Made by a program: the position numbers and the translations under genes | Part shown: positions 1-6,435 of the stretch, piece by piece | Position numbering within the stretch: position 1 is the stretch's first letter | How the letters are laid out: each line of letters starts with the position of its first letter | Notes under the pieces: generated by a model | What the model saw: the letters and a program-made list of their open reading frames with translations, nothing else | Database searches by the model: none | What the model was told of the DNA's origin: nothing | Source: WLWS01 sp964639535 | GTDB lineage: Bacteria; Pseudomonadota; Gammaproteobacteria; Eutrophobiales; Eutrophobiaceae | Length of the DNA: 6,887 bases | Assembly (NCBI GenBank): GCA_964639535.1 | Contig: CAZXDV010000168.1 | Location: 1-6,887 of the forward strand | Direction: 5' to 3'

Positions 1-647
1 ACCTGCTCAAGGGCAGGTGCAGCTGGTGATGGATCTTCGTCATTAAATAATTCAGCCATTTCTGTTTCATTGGGCGTGACGATATCCGCCTGTGCAATGA
101 TGTCCCTTGCCGTGGGCAGCATGGGTGCCGGGTTGAGAATCGAGAGCACTGAATGACTCTTGGCCATGGACAGGGCGTAGCCGACACTTTCGCATGGGAT
201 TTCAAGCTGCAGGAGTAATACAGCTGAGTCGGCAATGAGATTCGCGGCCCCGTCAATGAGAGCGGGTGCAAGTTGGGCATTTGCCCCCGGTGTCACCGCG
301 ATCATGTTCTCTCCCCCGGAATTTACAAATATGCCTGCACTTCCAGTGCTATTGTTCTCAATCACCTGCACGTGGGAAGTATCGATACCGTGACCGTTCA
401 TGTACTCGATGGCATTTCGGCCAAAATCGTCATTACCAACGCAACCCACAAAGGAAACATCGGCGCCGAATCGTGCCGCCGCCACCGCCTGGTTGAGACC
501 TTTGCCACCCACGTTAAATGAAAACTGCCTGGCCATCACCGTCTGGTTTTTTACAGGAAAGTCTTCTACGAAAGTGGTGAAGTCACAGTTAATGCTGCCT
601 ATGACCACAATTCTCGGTGTTGAGCCTGCTTTCAAGCTATGTGACAT
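1..647 (-). CDS. rbsK: Ribokinase, PfkB family (C-terminus beyond left edge)
   Basis: This gene encodes the first 215 residues of a ribokinase, the cytoplasmic enzyme that phosphorylates D-ribose to ribose 5-phosphate with ATP. Visible hallmarks are the N-terminal GSINCD segment (residues 17-22, with the sugar-binding Asn20 and Asp22), the PfkB signature GGKGLNQAVAAARFGAD (47-63), the STG lid region (100-102), GENMIAVTPGANAQL (112-126), QLEIP with the ribose-contacting Glu149, LNPAP (171-175) and VTPNETE (190-196). All follow the order seen in E. coli RbsK (309 aa), so roughly the last third is missing, including the ATP-site GxGD catalytic motif, which should lie left of position 1. The ATG at 647 is the most upstream possible start because an in-frame stop lies 18 bases upstream; its ribosome binding site is poor. 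It is transcribed divergently from the nucleoside hydrolase operon, fitting use of the ribose that enzyme releases. The family call is firm; ribose specificity is inferred from the motifs. Confidence 0.93.
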   Translation of the reverse strand, partial: MSHSLKAGSTPRIVVIGSINCDFTTFVEDFPVKNQTVMARQFSFNVGGKGLNQAVAAARFGADVSFVGCVGNDDFGRNAIEYMNGHGIDTSHVQVIENNSTGSAGIFVNSGGENMIAVTPGANAQLAPALIDGAANLIADSAVLLLQLEIPCESVGYALSMAKSHSVLSILNPAPMLPTARDIIAQADIVTPNETEMAELFNDEDPSPAAPALEQ

Positions 648-714
648 CGGCCTGGATCGGGGTTAATCATGGATATCAGTGACTCATTCAAATTATTGAT
701 ATGCGAGCTTGCAC

Positions 715-744
715 TTGAAAGTTATGATAAGTACTACAAATGAT
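715..744 (+). promoter_or_regulatory. Candidate promoter for the nucleoside hydrolase operon
   Basis: On the plus strand a -35-like TTGAAA (715-720) is followed by 18 bp and a -10-like AATGAT (739-744, four of six consensus bases). Transcription would start near 751, about 47 bases before the ATG at 798. This candidate overlaps the stronger opposing ribokinase promoter almost completely, so polymerase or a regulator bound here could affect both directions. The match is moderate and the true start could lie elsewhere in 648-797. Confidence 0.3.
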
Positions 745-752
745 TGTTTCAA
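724..752 (-). promoter_or_regulatory. Sigma70-like promoter for the ribokinase gene
   Basis: Read on the minus strand there is a -35 box TTGAAA (752-747), a 17-bp spacer and a -10 box TATCAT (729-724). Each box differs from consensus at one position and the spacing is ideal. The predicted transcript would start near 717, leaving a leader of about 70 bases before the ATG at 647. The -10 box lies inside the 9-bp palindrome TTATGATAA (722-730), a possible operator. This is a sequence match only. Confidence 0.55.
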
Positions 753-797
753 TTCCGACAACGCAAGGCGATAGCCTGGTACAGAGAAGCCTGATCG

Positions 798-1838
798 ATG
801 CTCGACAATCCTGAAAGACGACGTTTTCTTCGCCAGTCGCTGCTTGGCGGTGCAGCACTGTCATTACCCGGTATACTCACATCAACCTCATGTGCAGCTG
901 AAGACAGGGCCGGGCAACGGCGCACTCCCGTGGTTCTCGACACCGATATTGGTGATGACATAGATGATACCTGGGCACTGCTGATGCTGCTTCGGTGTGC
1001 TGACCTTGATCTCAGGTATGCCCTGACTGGTTTTGGTAATACCGTGTATCGGTCCCGCGTACTGGCAAAGAACCTGCAGCTGACAGGCAACGGTCATATC
1101 CCCATCGGAATCGGTCTTGAGCCCGAGGACAAACCCGGCAACCAGAGTGAATGGCTCGAAGATTACCGCCTGGATGATTATCCCGGTGAGGTTCACGAGG
1201 ACGGTATCTCCAGGATGATCGAGGTGGTAATGAACTCCCGGGAGCAGGTTACACTGCTTTGCATTGGTCCTGTCACCAACATCGCCGAAGCACTCAGGCG
1301 CGAGCCCGGCATTGCCCGTAATGCGCGTTTTGTAGGAATGCAGGGTTCCGTGTACAGGGGATACGACGGTGAGAGCGAACCTTCAGCAGAGTGGAATGTG
1401 AAAATGGATCCTGCTGCATTTGCAGAGGTCATCGCCGCACCCTGGGAGTGCACAATTACGCCACTTGATACCTGTGGCATATTCAAGCTGGAAGGTGAAC
1501 GCTACCAGCAGGTTTATCGCAGTGACGACGGCTGGCTCAAATCCCTGGTGGAAAACTACCGGCTGTGGATACCCAAAGCGACCTGGCTCGATCCACGGCC
1601 AGACATAGAGAAGTCCAGCAGCACCCTGTTTGATACCGTGGCAGTCTATCTTGCCATGTCAGAAGAGCTGGTAAAGATGGAGCAATTGCCCCTGGTCGTG
1701 ACGCCGGAAGGTTACACGCAGATCGACAGTGAAAAAGGTCACATGGTCCGCTGTGCCACTGGCTGGAAAGATCTCGAGGGCTTTGGCAGCTTGCTGGTCG
1801 AAATCCTCACCTCCCGCGGGTTCCGCCGAGGCATATAA
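798..1838 (+). CDS. Tat-exported nucleoside hydrolase (inosine-uridine type)
   Basis: A 346-residue N-ribohydrolase of the IU_nuc_hydro family, predicted to cleave ribonucleosides into base and ribose outside the cytoplasm. Residues 1-35 form a twin-arginine signal: ERRRFLRQ (6-13), a hydrophobic stretch, then a Cys-Ala-Ala segment at 32-34; a lipoprotein is possible, but the lipobox is weak. The metal and ribose site is DTDIGDDIDDTWAL (48-61), which carries two extra residues before IDD compared with the classical DTDPGIDDAVAL form. The IGPVTNIAEAL block is at 156-166, the ribose-binding EWN at 198-200 and NVKMDP at 200-205. Near the C-terminus, FDTVAV (278-283) keeps the ribose- and metal-contacting Asp279, but Phe278 replaces the His found before it in classical enzymes. 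GAGAAG at 784-789 is a good ribosome binding site 8 bases before the ATG. It is first in an operon with the transporter 13 bp downstream. The family and export call are strong; base preference is unknown. Confidence 0.9.
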   Translation: MLDNPERRRFLRQSLLGGAALSLPGILTSTSCAAEDRAGQRRTPVVLDTDIGDDIDDTWALLMLLRCADLDLRYALTGFGNTVYRSRVLAKNLQLTGNGHIPIGIGLEPEDKPGNQSEWLEDYRLDDYPGEVHEDGISRMIEVVMNSREQVTLLCIGPVTNIAEALRREPGIARNARFVGMQGSVYRGYDGESEPSAEWNVKMDPAAFAEVIAAPWECTITPLDTCGIFKLEGERYQQVYRSDDGWLKSLVENYRLWIPKATWLDPRPDIEKSSSTLFDTVAVYLAMSEELVKMEQLPLVVTPEGYTQIDSEKGHMVRCATGWKDLEGFGSLLVEILTSRGFRRGI

Positions 1839-1851
1839 GCAGGCACAGTAA

Positions 1852-3033
1852 GTGGATATAAATAGAATAAAAATCCTTGTCATGTGTCTCATGGCCACTG
1901 CGGTCATGTCGGGCCTCGTGACAACAATCGGGCTTTTAACCGAATCGGCCGCGGCACTTTACCAGGTAAAAATAACCGAGATTGCCTCGCAGTTCTCATG
2001 GCTGATTTCCGGTTTTTCGCTCGGCTATGTCATGTCCTTTTTCGTTTTTGACTACTTTCCCATGCGTCGTGTCATCGTGGCCAGCTACGGCGTGGCCCTG
2101 CTCTCGGTGCTGTTTATTCACTTTGTGCCACTTTATTCACTGGTGGGAGTGCTTTTCCTGGCAGTCGGGACCTGCTCCGGGATCATGGTCTGCGCCGCAG
2201 GTACCCTGATAGCGCGATTTTGGCATGATAAGGCCAGGCAGTCCGTGCTGGTGGCGCAGGATGCGGTATTTAATGCCGGTGGTGCTTGTTTCGCATGGCT
2301 TGTGCCCCTGATGTTGGCAAACAGTTTTGCCTGGAGCGCAACCTGGATGACGGTTACGGTTTTTTACGTGACGGTGATCATACTGGCCCTGGTTTCATCC
2401 CTCGAGCATGGCAATGAGAGTGTATCAAGCGCTGCGAGCAGCCAGGAAAAAACTGAATGGAACGCCGGCTTTATCCTGATTGGTGTCAGCCTGTTCCTGT
2501 TCCTGTTTGCAAAGATAGTGCTGTTCGTCTGGGCACCCCAGTTCGTGGAGCAAAAATTCATGGTCGGTGGTGCAGAGTCCGGGCAGTTCATGTCCAATAT
2601 TTTTACTGCAGCAATGCTTGGGTCCATCGCCGGTGTCTACGTGGTGTCGAGGATCAATGTGAAATATGTGCTTTATAGTCTCGTGATCCTGGCCATCCTC
2701 AGCACCTGGATGTTTATGCTGGTGACTGAATTAAAATACATGTACCTGGTCGCATTCGTTTTCGGCATTTCCATATCTGCAACCTACAATTCCTACGTTG
2801 CCTACGCGCTGAACCTGGTGAAGTCACCCAATCACAAGCATATCGCTTACCTGAACCTGATGGGAGGTGTTGGTTCTGCACTGGGTCCAATGGTGAGTAG
2901 CCAGGTAGTAGAGATGCGTTCCGGAACAGCGTCTGCCATCAGCCTCAGTTTTGCCACCTATATTATTGTTTTCATCATCCTCCTGGCTGCTAACATACTG
3001 CATGCCCGCGCCGGGAAATCGACTAACCAGTGA
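1852..3033 (+). CDS. TsgA-like major facilitator superfamily transporter
   Basis: A 393-residue inner-membrane transporter with about 12 hydrophobic helices, roughly at 7-29, 48-68, 72-90, 97-118, 133-157, 162-182, 205-227, 247-266, 272-290, 297-317, 331-352 and 361-382. A hydrophilic loop at 183-203 separates the two six-helix halves. The N-terminal NRIK, the GTLIARFW-KARQS segment (117-131) and the following D-x-VFNAGGA (137-145) resemble E. coli TsgA as I recall it. TsgA itself has no well-defined substrate. The start is a GTG, chosen because it gives the TsgA-like MDINRIK N-terminus and sits just after the hydrolase stop; the ribosome binding site (AGG at 1841-1843) is weak, consistent with coupled translation. 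Between two exported nucleoside enzymes it most likely imports a nucleoside, free base or ribose; that substrate is an inference from context. The last codon overlaps the ribosome binding region of the deaminase. Confidence 0.85.
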   Translation: MDINRIKILVMCLMATAVMSGLVTTIGLLTESAAALYQVKITEIASQFSWLISGFSLGYVMSFFVFDYFPMRRVIVASYGVALLSVLFIHFVPLYSLVGVLFLAVGTCSGIMVCAAGTLIARFWHDKARQSVLVAQDAVFNAGGACFAWLVPLMLANSFAWSATWMTVTVFYVTVIILALVSSLEHGNESVSSAASSQEKTEWNAGFILIGVSLFLFLFAKIVLFVWAPQFVEQKFMVGGAESGQFMSNIFTAAMLGSIAGVYVVSRINVKYVLYSLVILAILSTWMFMLVTELKYMYLVAFVFGISISATYNSYVAYALNLVKSPNHKHIAYLNLMGGVGSALGPMVSSQVVEMRSGTASAISLSFATYIIVFIILLAANILHARAGKSTNQ

Positions 3034-3049
3034 AAGGCTTGAAACCTCA

Positions 3050-4558
3050 ATGAAATTAAAACAGCTTTTTATCCTGCTTTTGTCGCTGGTGACCAGCGGA
3101 ATACTTTTAGCCGGGGAGAGAGAGGCACAGCGCTACCTTGAATCTGTTCGAAACGAACCGGTACTGCTGCGCCATTTTCTTTTTAATTTTCCCAAGGGTG
3201 GTGACCTGCACAATCACCTTGACGGTGCCATCTATGCTGAAAATTTTATTGGCTGGGCAGCTGCCGATGGTAAGTGTGTTGATATTGAAACCTGGTTTAT
3301 TGTCGCGCCGCCCTGTGATACGGCAGCGGGCAGGCCACCTGTTAGTGATATCCAGCATGATTTTGACAAGGGCAACAAGCTGATTGACGCACTGTCCACG
3401 CGCAATTACGAGCGCCGTTCGCGTTCAGGCCACCAGCAGTTTTTTTCCACCTTCAGGCGCTTTTTCCAGGCCGGGCTTGGCCATGAAGGGCACATGCTCG
3501 CCGAGGCCAGTTCCCGTGCAGCACGACAGAATATCGTCTACCTGGAATTGATGCAGTCATGGGGCATGGCCGAGGCCCGTGAACTGGCAAGTGAGAACCC
3601 GGCGTTTTCACCTGATCTGCCCATACAAAGCGTGGCCGCCAATCCAGCCATGGATCGCCTGGTGGACAGCACCCTGGAAAACCTCGATGCCGTAGAGAAA
3701 CAGTGGCGTGACAAGCTCATGTGCGAGACCAGCAGCGCAGATCCAGGTTGTGATGTGCCGGTGCGTTACCTGGCGCAGGTGATTCGCGTGTTCCCACGGG
3801 ACCAGGTGCTGGCACAAACCATATTGGCCTTCAAGCTTATCGAAAGAGATCCCCGTTTCGTGGGGTTGAATTTTGTCGCCCCTGAAGACAACCCGGTGAC
3901 CTTGCGTGACTATCACTGGCAAATGGAAATCGTTGGTGCGCTCGGCAAGATATTTCCGGTGGCGGCAAGGGGAGTGACGCTGCATGCCGGTGAACTTGTG
4001 CTGGGACTGGTGCCACCGGAGCATCTTGGCTGGCATATCAGGGAAGCCATCGATATTGCCGGTGCGCGTCGAATCGGCCATGGCATTGACGTGTTCTATG
4101 ATCCGGATTACCCCGGGTTAATGAAGCAAATGGCGAACAAGGACATCATGGTTGAGATCAATCTCACCAGTAATGATGTGATACTCGGGGTAAAAGATGA
4201 TCGTCACCCTTTTAACGTGTATCGAAAGCACGGTGTACCCATGGCCTTTTCCACCGATGACGAGGGTGTATCACGTATAGACCTCACCCATGAGTACCAG
4301 CGGGCAGTCGAGACCTATGATCTTGCATACAGGGATATCAAGCAGTTCTCGCGCAATGCCCTGCATTACAGTTTTCTTGCCGGTGACAGCCTGCTTGATA
4401 AAAAGCGACGCGATGGTTTCGTCAAGGTATGTGCCGGATCCTCACCCGGGAAAACTGCGGCCAGTGTTGCCTGCCAGGCGTTTCTTGATGCCAATGACAA
4501 GGCACGCTGGCAGTGGGACCTGGAAAGTCGTTTCTATCGATTTGAAAAGCAGTATTAG
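3050..4558 (+). CDS. Sec-exported adenosine deaminase, enlarged (ADGF-like)
   Basis: A 502-residue zinc metallo-deaminase predicted to convert adenosine to inosine plus ammonia in the periplasm or outside the cell. Residues 1-22 are a signal peptide (MKLK, hydrophobic core, LLAG). Catalytic motifs are complete: HNHLDGA with zinc ligands His54 and His56, LHAGE with zinc ligand His312 and catalytic Glu315, RIGHGIDV with His344, NLTSN (371-375), and STDDEG with zinc ligand Asp403 plus Asp404. Cytosolic Add is about 333 residues; the extra length falls between the first motif and the C-terminal barrel and in the tail, as in secreted ADGF/CECR1-type deaminases. Six cysteines fall in three close pairs (77/89, 225/234, 461/475), suggesting disulfides. 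The ATG at 3050 was chosen over an in-frame ATG at 2951 because it gives a clean signal peptide and avoids a long overlap with the transporter; AAAGG at 3033-3037 is a rather distant ribosome binding site. It is the last gene of the operon. The deaminase call is strong; adenosine as substrate is likely. Confidence 0.9.
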   Translation: MKLKQLFILLLSLVTSGILLAGEREAQRYLESVRNEPVLLRHFLFNFPKGGDLHNHLDGAIYAENFIGWAAADGKCVDIETWFIVAPPCDTAAGRPPVSDIQHDFDKGNKLIDALSTRNYERRSRSGHQQFFSTFRRFFQAGLGHEGHMLAEASSRAARQNIVYLELMQSWGMAEARELASENPAFSPDLPIQSVAANPAMDRLVDSTLENLDAVEKQWRDKLMCETSSADPGCDVPVRYLAQVIRVFPRDQVLAQTILAFKLIERDPRFVGLNFVAPEDNPVTLRDYHWQMEIVGALGKIFPVAARGVTLHAGELVLGLVPPEHLGWHIREAIDIAGARRIGHGIDVFYDPDYPGLMKQMANKDIMVEINLTSNDVILGVKDDRHPFNVYRKHGVPMAFSTDDEGVSRIDLTHEYQRAVETYDLAYRDIKQFSRNALHYSFLAGDSLLDKKRRDGFVKVCAGSSPGKTAASVACQAFLDANDKARWQWDLESRFYRFEKQY

Positions 4559-4563
4559 CCAGG

Positions 4564-5544
4564 TCAGTTCTCTACGCCAAAGGTCATACCCTGGCTGCGC
4601 AGCCAGTGACGGTAGCTAACAGCGGTTTTATCCGCCAGCACGCTCATCTCCGCAGCGGGATCCAGCGGCAGGCATTTCGGCTCCTGTGATTCCAGTACCG
4701 GGCGGTCCTGTTCAAAAATGGATGTCTGCCAGTCGATCAATTCCTGCGCCGGTATATCGTGACCATAATTCATGGTCATCCACATCCAGGCCGTACTTTG
4801 GGTAGGGCTGTGGGGGGTAATCACCAGCAGGATCGAGAACTGTGGCCCCTCGGACTCTTTTAACAGATAAGCCGTCAGGGGTCTCGGCGCCGCATAGGTA
4901 TAGGTCACGGTATCACCAACACCGGTGCCGTAGGGATCGGGCTGGTAGACCTTGACGTTTTGTGCAAGCACGCCATCTTCGCCGGTTGAAACGTCATAGT
5001 CGACAATCTCGGTATTTTCCTGTGTGCCGAGAACATCCTTGTGTACGTAGGGAAAGTGCGCAACGTCAAGAAAGTTTTCAATGATACGCGGCCCGCTGGT
5101 TGCGACGGAGTAGGGGCCGCACAGTAATTTCCTGAATTCAGACTTGTCCCACTCGGGAAATTCCGGGATATCCCTGGCAGGCTCGCCCGGGCACACCCAG
5201 GCAAGGCCGTACTTTTCCTGGATCCGGTAGGTGTTTACACGGGCGCGCTCGCCGGGGGCATGGCCGGGCATCGCAGGAATTTCGATACACTGTCCTTCAT
5301 TATTATAGGTCCAGCCATGATAGGGACACTGGATGCAGTTACCGTTAATTACACGACCGAGGGAGAGGCGGGTACCCCGGTGAACGCAGCGGTCGCGCCA
5401 GGCATGCAGGCCGTCATCTCCTCGCCACACGAGTATGTCTTCATCCAGCAGGCGCGCGGAAAAAATGGCTTCATGCTGAAGCTGTTCAATGGTGCAGAGC
5501 GGATGCCAGTCATTAAAGAGCACCGGGTCTCGTGTCACAGTCAT
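4564..5544 (-). CDS. Rieske non-heme iron oxygenase, alpha subunit
   Basis: A 326-residue oxygenase that would use electrons from a separate reductase to hydroxylate or demethylate a substrate in the cytoplasm. The N-terminal Rieske [2Fe-2S] domain has C53-x-H55, then 17 residues, then C73-x2-H76. The mononuclear iron site is N157-x2-D160-x2-H163-x4-H168, and the third ligand is probably Asp280 in EQDRPVLESQ. The C-terminal ESQ, PK, SVLADK and YRHWLR pattern (285-316) is shared with the vanillate demethylase-like class and, as I recall the sequence, with caffeine N-demethylases NdmA/NdmB. The ATG at 5544 starts MTVTRDPVLFNDWHPL, the normal family N-terminus; an upstream in-frame ATG at 5652 would add 36 unlikely residues and run into the neighbouring gene. 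The ribosome binding site is weak. It converges on the deaminase with a 5-bp gap and diverges from an SDR. No ferredoxin or reductase gene is visible here. The family call is firm; the substrate is unknown. Confidence 0.92.
   Translation of the reverse strand: MTVTRDPVLFNDWHPLCTIEQLQHEAIFSARLLDEDILVWRGDDGLHAWRDRCVHRGTRLSLGRVINGNCIQCPYHGWTYNNEGQCIEIPAMPGHAPGERARVNTYRIQEKYGLAWVCPGEPARDIPEFPEWDKSEFRKLLCGPYSVATSGPRIIENFLDVAHFPYVHKDVLGTQENTEIVDYDVSTGEDGVLAQNVKVYQPDPYGTGVGDTVTYTYAAPRPLTAYLLKESEGPQFSILLVITPHSPTQSTAWMWMTMNYGHDIPAQELIDWQTSIFEQDRPVLESQEPKCLPLDPAAEMSVLADKTAVSYRHWLRSQGMTFGVEN
4591..4606. repeat. 16-bp perfect palindrome at the convergent gene ends
   Basis: CTGGCTGCGCAGCCAG is its own reverse complement and lies in the last codons of the oxygenase gene (around residues Trp314-Gln318), about 30 bp past the deaminase stop. 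Also, GCCAGG at 4558-4563 can pair with CCTGGC at 4590-4595. No T-tract follows on either strand, so this is not a standard intrinsic terminator. It could be a bidirectional stop or transcript-end structure, or a coding coincidence. Confidence 0.4.
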
Positions 5545-5615
5545 AATCTTTTTTACAATCCCGAGTATAAAAGTTAGGCTGATAGAAATATCTAAATGAA
5601 CGGAAAACAGGTGCC
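5545..5615. promoter_or_regulatory. Divergent intergenic region between oxygenase and SDR
   Basis: This 71-bp gap must hold the start signals for both divergent genes. On the minus strand there is a -10-like TATACT (5569-5564) without a recognisable -35 box, which would give a very short leader for the oxygenase. GATA-GAAA-TATC (5581-5592) is a small inverted repeat that could bind a regulator. No clear plus-strand promoter for the SDR was found; the TTTACA at 5552-5557 has no good -10 partner. The weak core elements would suit activator-dependent expression, which is an inference. Confidence 0.3.
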
Positions 5616-6395
5616 ATGATACCAGAGACAAGCCAGCTACTGGATTTTTCAAACAAGACTGTCATCGTTACGGGAGCCAGCCAGGGTATAGGTGCCGGCA
5701 TCTCGGCTCGTTTCGCTGAAGCGGGTGCCAATGTCATCGTGCATTATCGCGGAGGCAAAGCCGGCGCAGAGGAGGTCGTTAAGGACATCGTAAGCGCCGG
5801 GGGTAAAGCACAGGCGGTGCAGGCAGAGCTTGCCAGCGAGGAAGGTAGCGCGGGGCTGATAGACGAGGCGATTAACATTTATGGAGGCCTGGATGTGCTG
5901 GTAAACAATGCCGGGAGTTTTCCCATGTCCTCGCTGCTGGATATGAGCCTTGAAGACTGGCAGGCCATGTACAGTTCCAATGTCGAGTCAGCCATGCTGT
6001 GTACAAAGGCCGCGGCGAATTCTATGAAAGAGAAGGGCAGCGGTAGCATTGTCAACATTGCCTCTACCTCCGCATTAAACCCCGGGGCCGATCACAGCCA
6101 TTACAACAGCGCCAAGGCGGCTGTAGTGATGCTGACATGTTCAGCAGCACAGGAACTTGGGCCGCATAATATTCGGGTTAATTGCGTCTCTCCCGGCCTG
6201 GTCTCTCGTCCAGGTATTCGAGACCAGTGGCCGGAAGGGGTGGAGCGCTGGGAGAGCAAGGCGCCGCTTGGGCGTATGGCTGAGCCTGATGACGTGGCGG
6301 ATGCATGCTTATTCTTTGCTTCGCCAGCTTCGCGATTTATTACAGGACAGAACCTGGTTCTTGATGGTGGCATACTCTGCTCAATGATTTATTAG
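5616..6395 (+). CDS. Short-chain dehydrogenase/reductase, classical type, probably NADP(H)
   Basis: A complete 259-residue classical SDR that would interconvert an alcohol and a ketone or aldehyde with a nicotinamide cofactor. It has the Rossmann motif TGASQGIG (19-26), NNAG (97-100), and the catalytic tetrad Asn122, Ser150, Tyr163 and Lys167 in YNSAK. The segment after the second strand reads VHYRGG with Arg45 and no Asp, which favours NADP(H). The C-terminal LVLDGG (247-252) is the usual family end. AGG at 5609-5611 is a close ribosome binding site before the ATG. FabG-like reductases and glucose-dehydrogenase-like enzymes share this pattern, so the substrate cannot be named. It diverges from the Rieske gene, which often has SDR partners in catabolic clusters, and is followed by another SDR. 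A strong interrupted inverted repeat lies in its coding sequence at 6193-6234, over the variable substrate-loop region. Confidence 0.9.
   Translation: MIPETSQLLDFSNKTVIVTGASQGIGAGISARFAEAGANVIVHYRGGKAGAEEVVKDIVSAGGKAQAVQAELASEEGSAGLIDEAINIYGGLDVLVNNAGSFPMSSLLDMSLEDWQAMYSSNVESAMLCTKAAANSMKEKGSGSIVNIASTSALNPGADHSHYNSAKAAVVMLTCSAAQELGPHNIRVNCVSPGLVSRPGIRDQWPEGVERWESKAPLGRMAEPDDVADACLFFASPASRFITGQNLVLDGGILCSMIY
6193..6234. repeat. Interrupted 13-bp inverted repeat inside the SDR gene
   Basis: CCGGC plus CTGGTCTC (6193-6205) pairs with GAGACCAG, a TG bulge, then GCCGG (6220-6234), around a 14-base loop. All 13 pairs are perfect. It encodes the segment after NCVSPG, the variable substrate-loop region of SDRs. 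It may be a codon-level coincidence, a transcript hairpin, or a binding site. Confidence 0.4.
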
Positions 6396-6416
6396 TTCGA
6401 GTAATTGACACACGCC

Positions 6417-6435
6417 GCCTATTGAACTAATAGGC
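6417..6435. repeat. Hairpin downstream of the SDR
   Basis: GCCTATT (6417-6423) and AATAGGC (6429-6435) form a perfect 7-bp stem with a 5-base loop, beginning 22 bases after the SDR stop codon. It is AT-containing and followed by TACATACAT rather than a T-run, so it is not a typical intrinsic terminator. Its right half overlaps the left end of the large structured repeat. Confidence 0.45.

Noticed and set aside
1..18. Perfect inverted repeat ACCTGC/GCAGGT around six bases at the left edge
   Set aside because: It lies inside the ribokinase coding sequence and is short enough to be a coding coincidence; no regulatory context is visible.
266..666. Plus-strand open frames opposite the ribokinase gene
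   Set aside because: They overlap a clear kinase on the other strand, and their translations show no recognisable domain.
2951..3049. Upstream in-frame ATG giving the deaminase 33 extra N-terminal residues
   Set aside because: It would overlap the transporter gene by 83 bp and bury the clear signal peptide that begins at the ATG at 3050.
3608..4081. 157-codon open frame on the minus strand within the deaminase gene
   Set aside because: The plus-strand frame carries complete deaminase catalytic motifs; the opposite frame is low-complexity shadow translation rich in His and Arg.
5596..5619. Seven-codon upstream reading frame whose stop overlaps the SDR start codon (ATGA)
   Set aside because: It has no ribosome binding site and no sign of a leader-peptide function; such a short frame is expected by chance.
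5545..5652. Extended N-terminus for the Rieske oxygenase from an ATG at 5652
   Set aside because: The extra 36 residues do not resemble the family and overlap the start of the divergent SDR; MTVTRDP at 5544 is the normal start.
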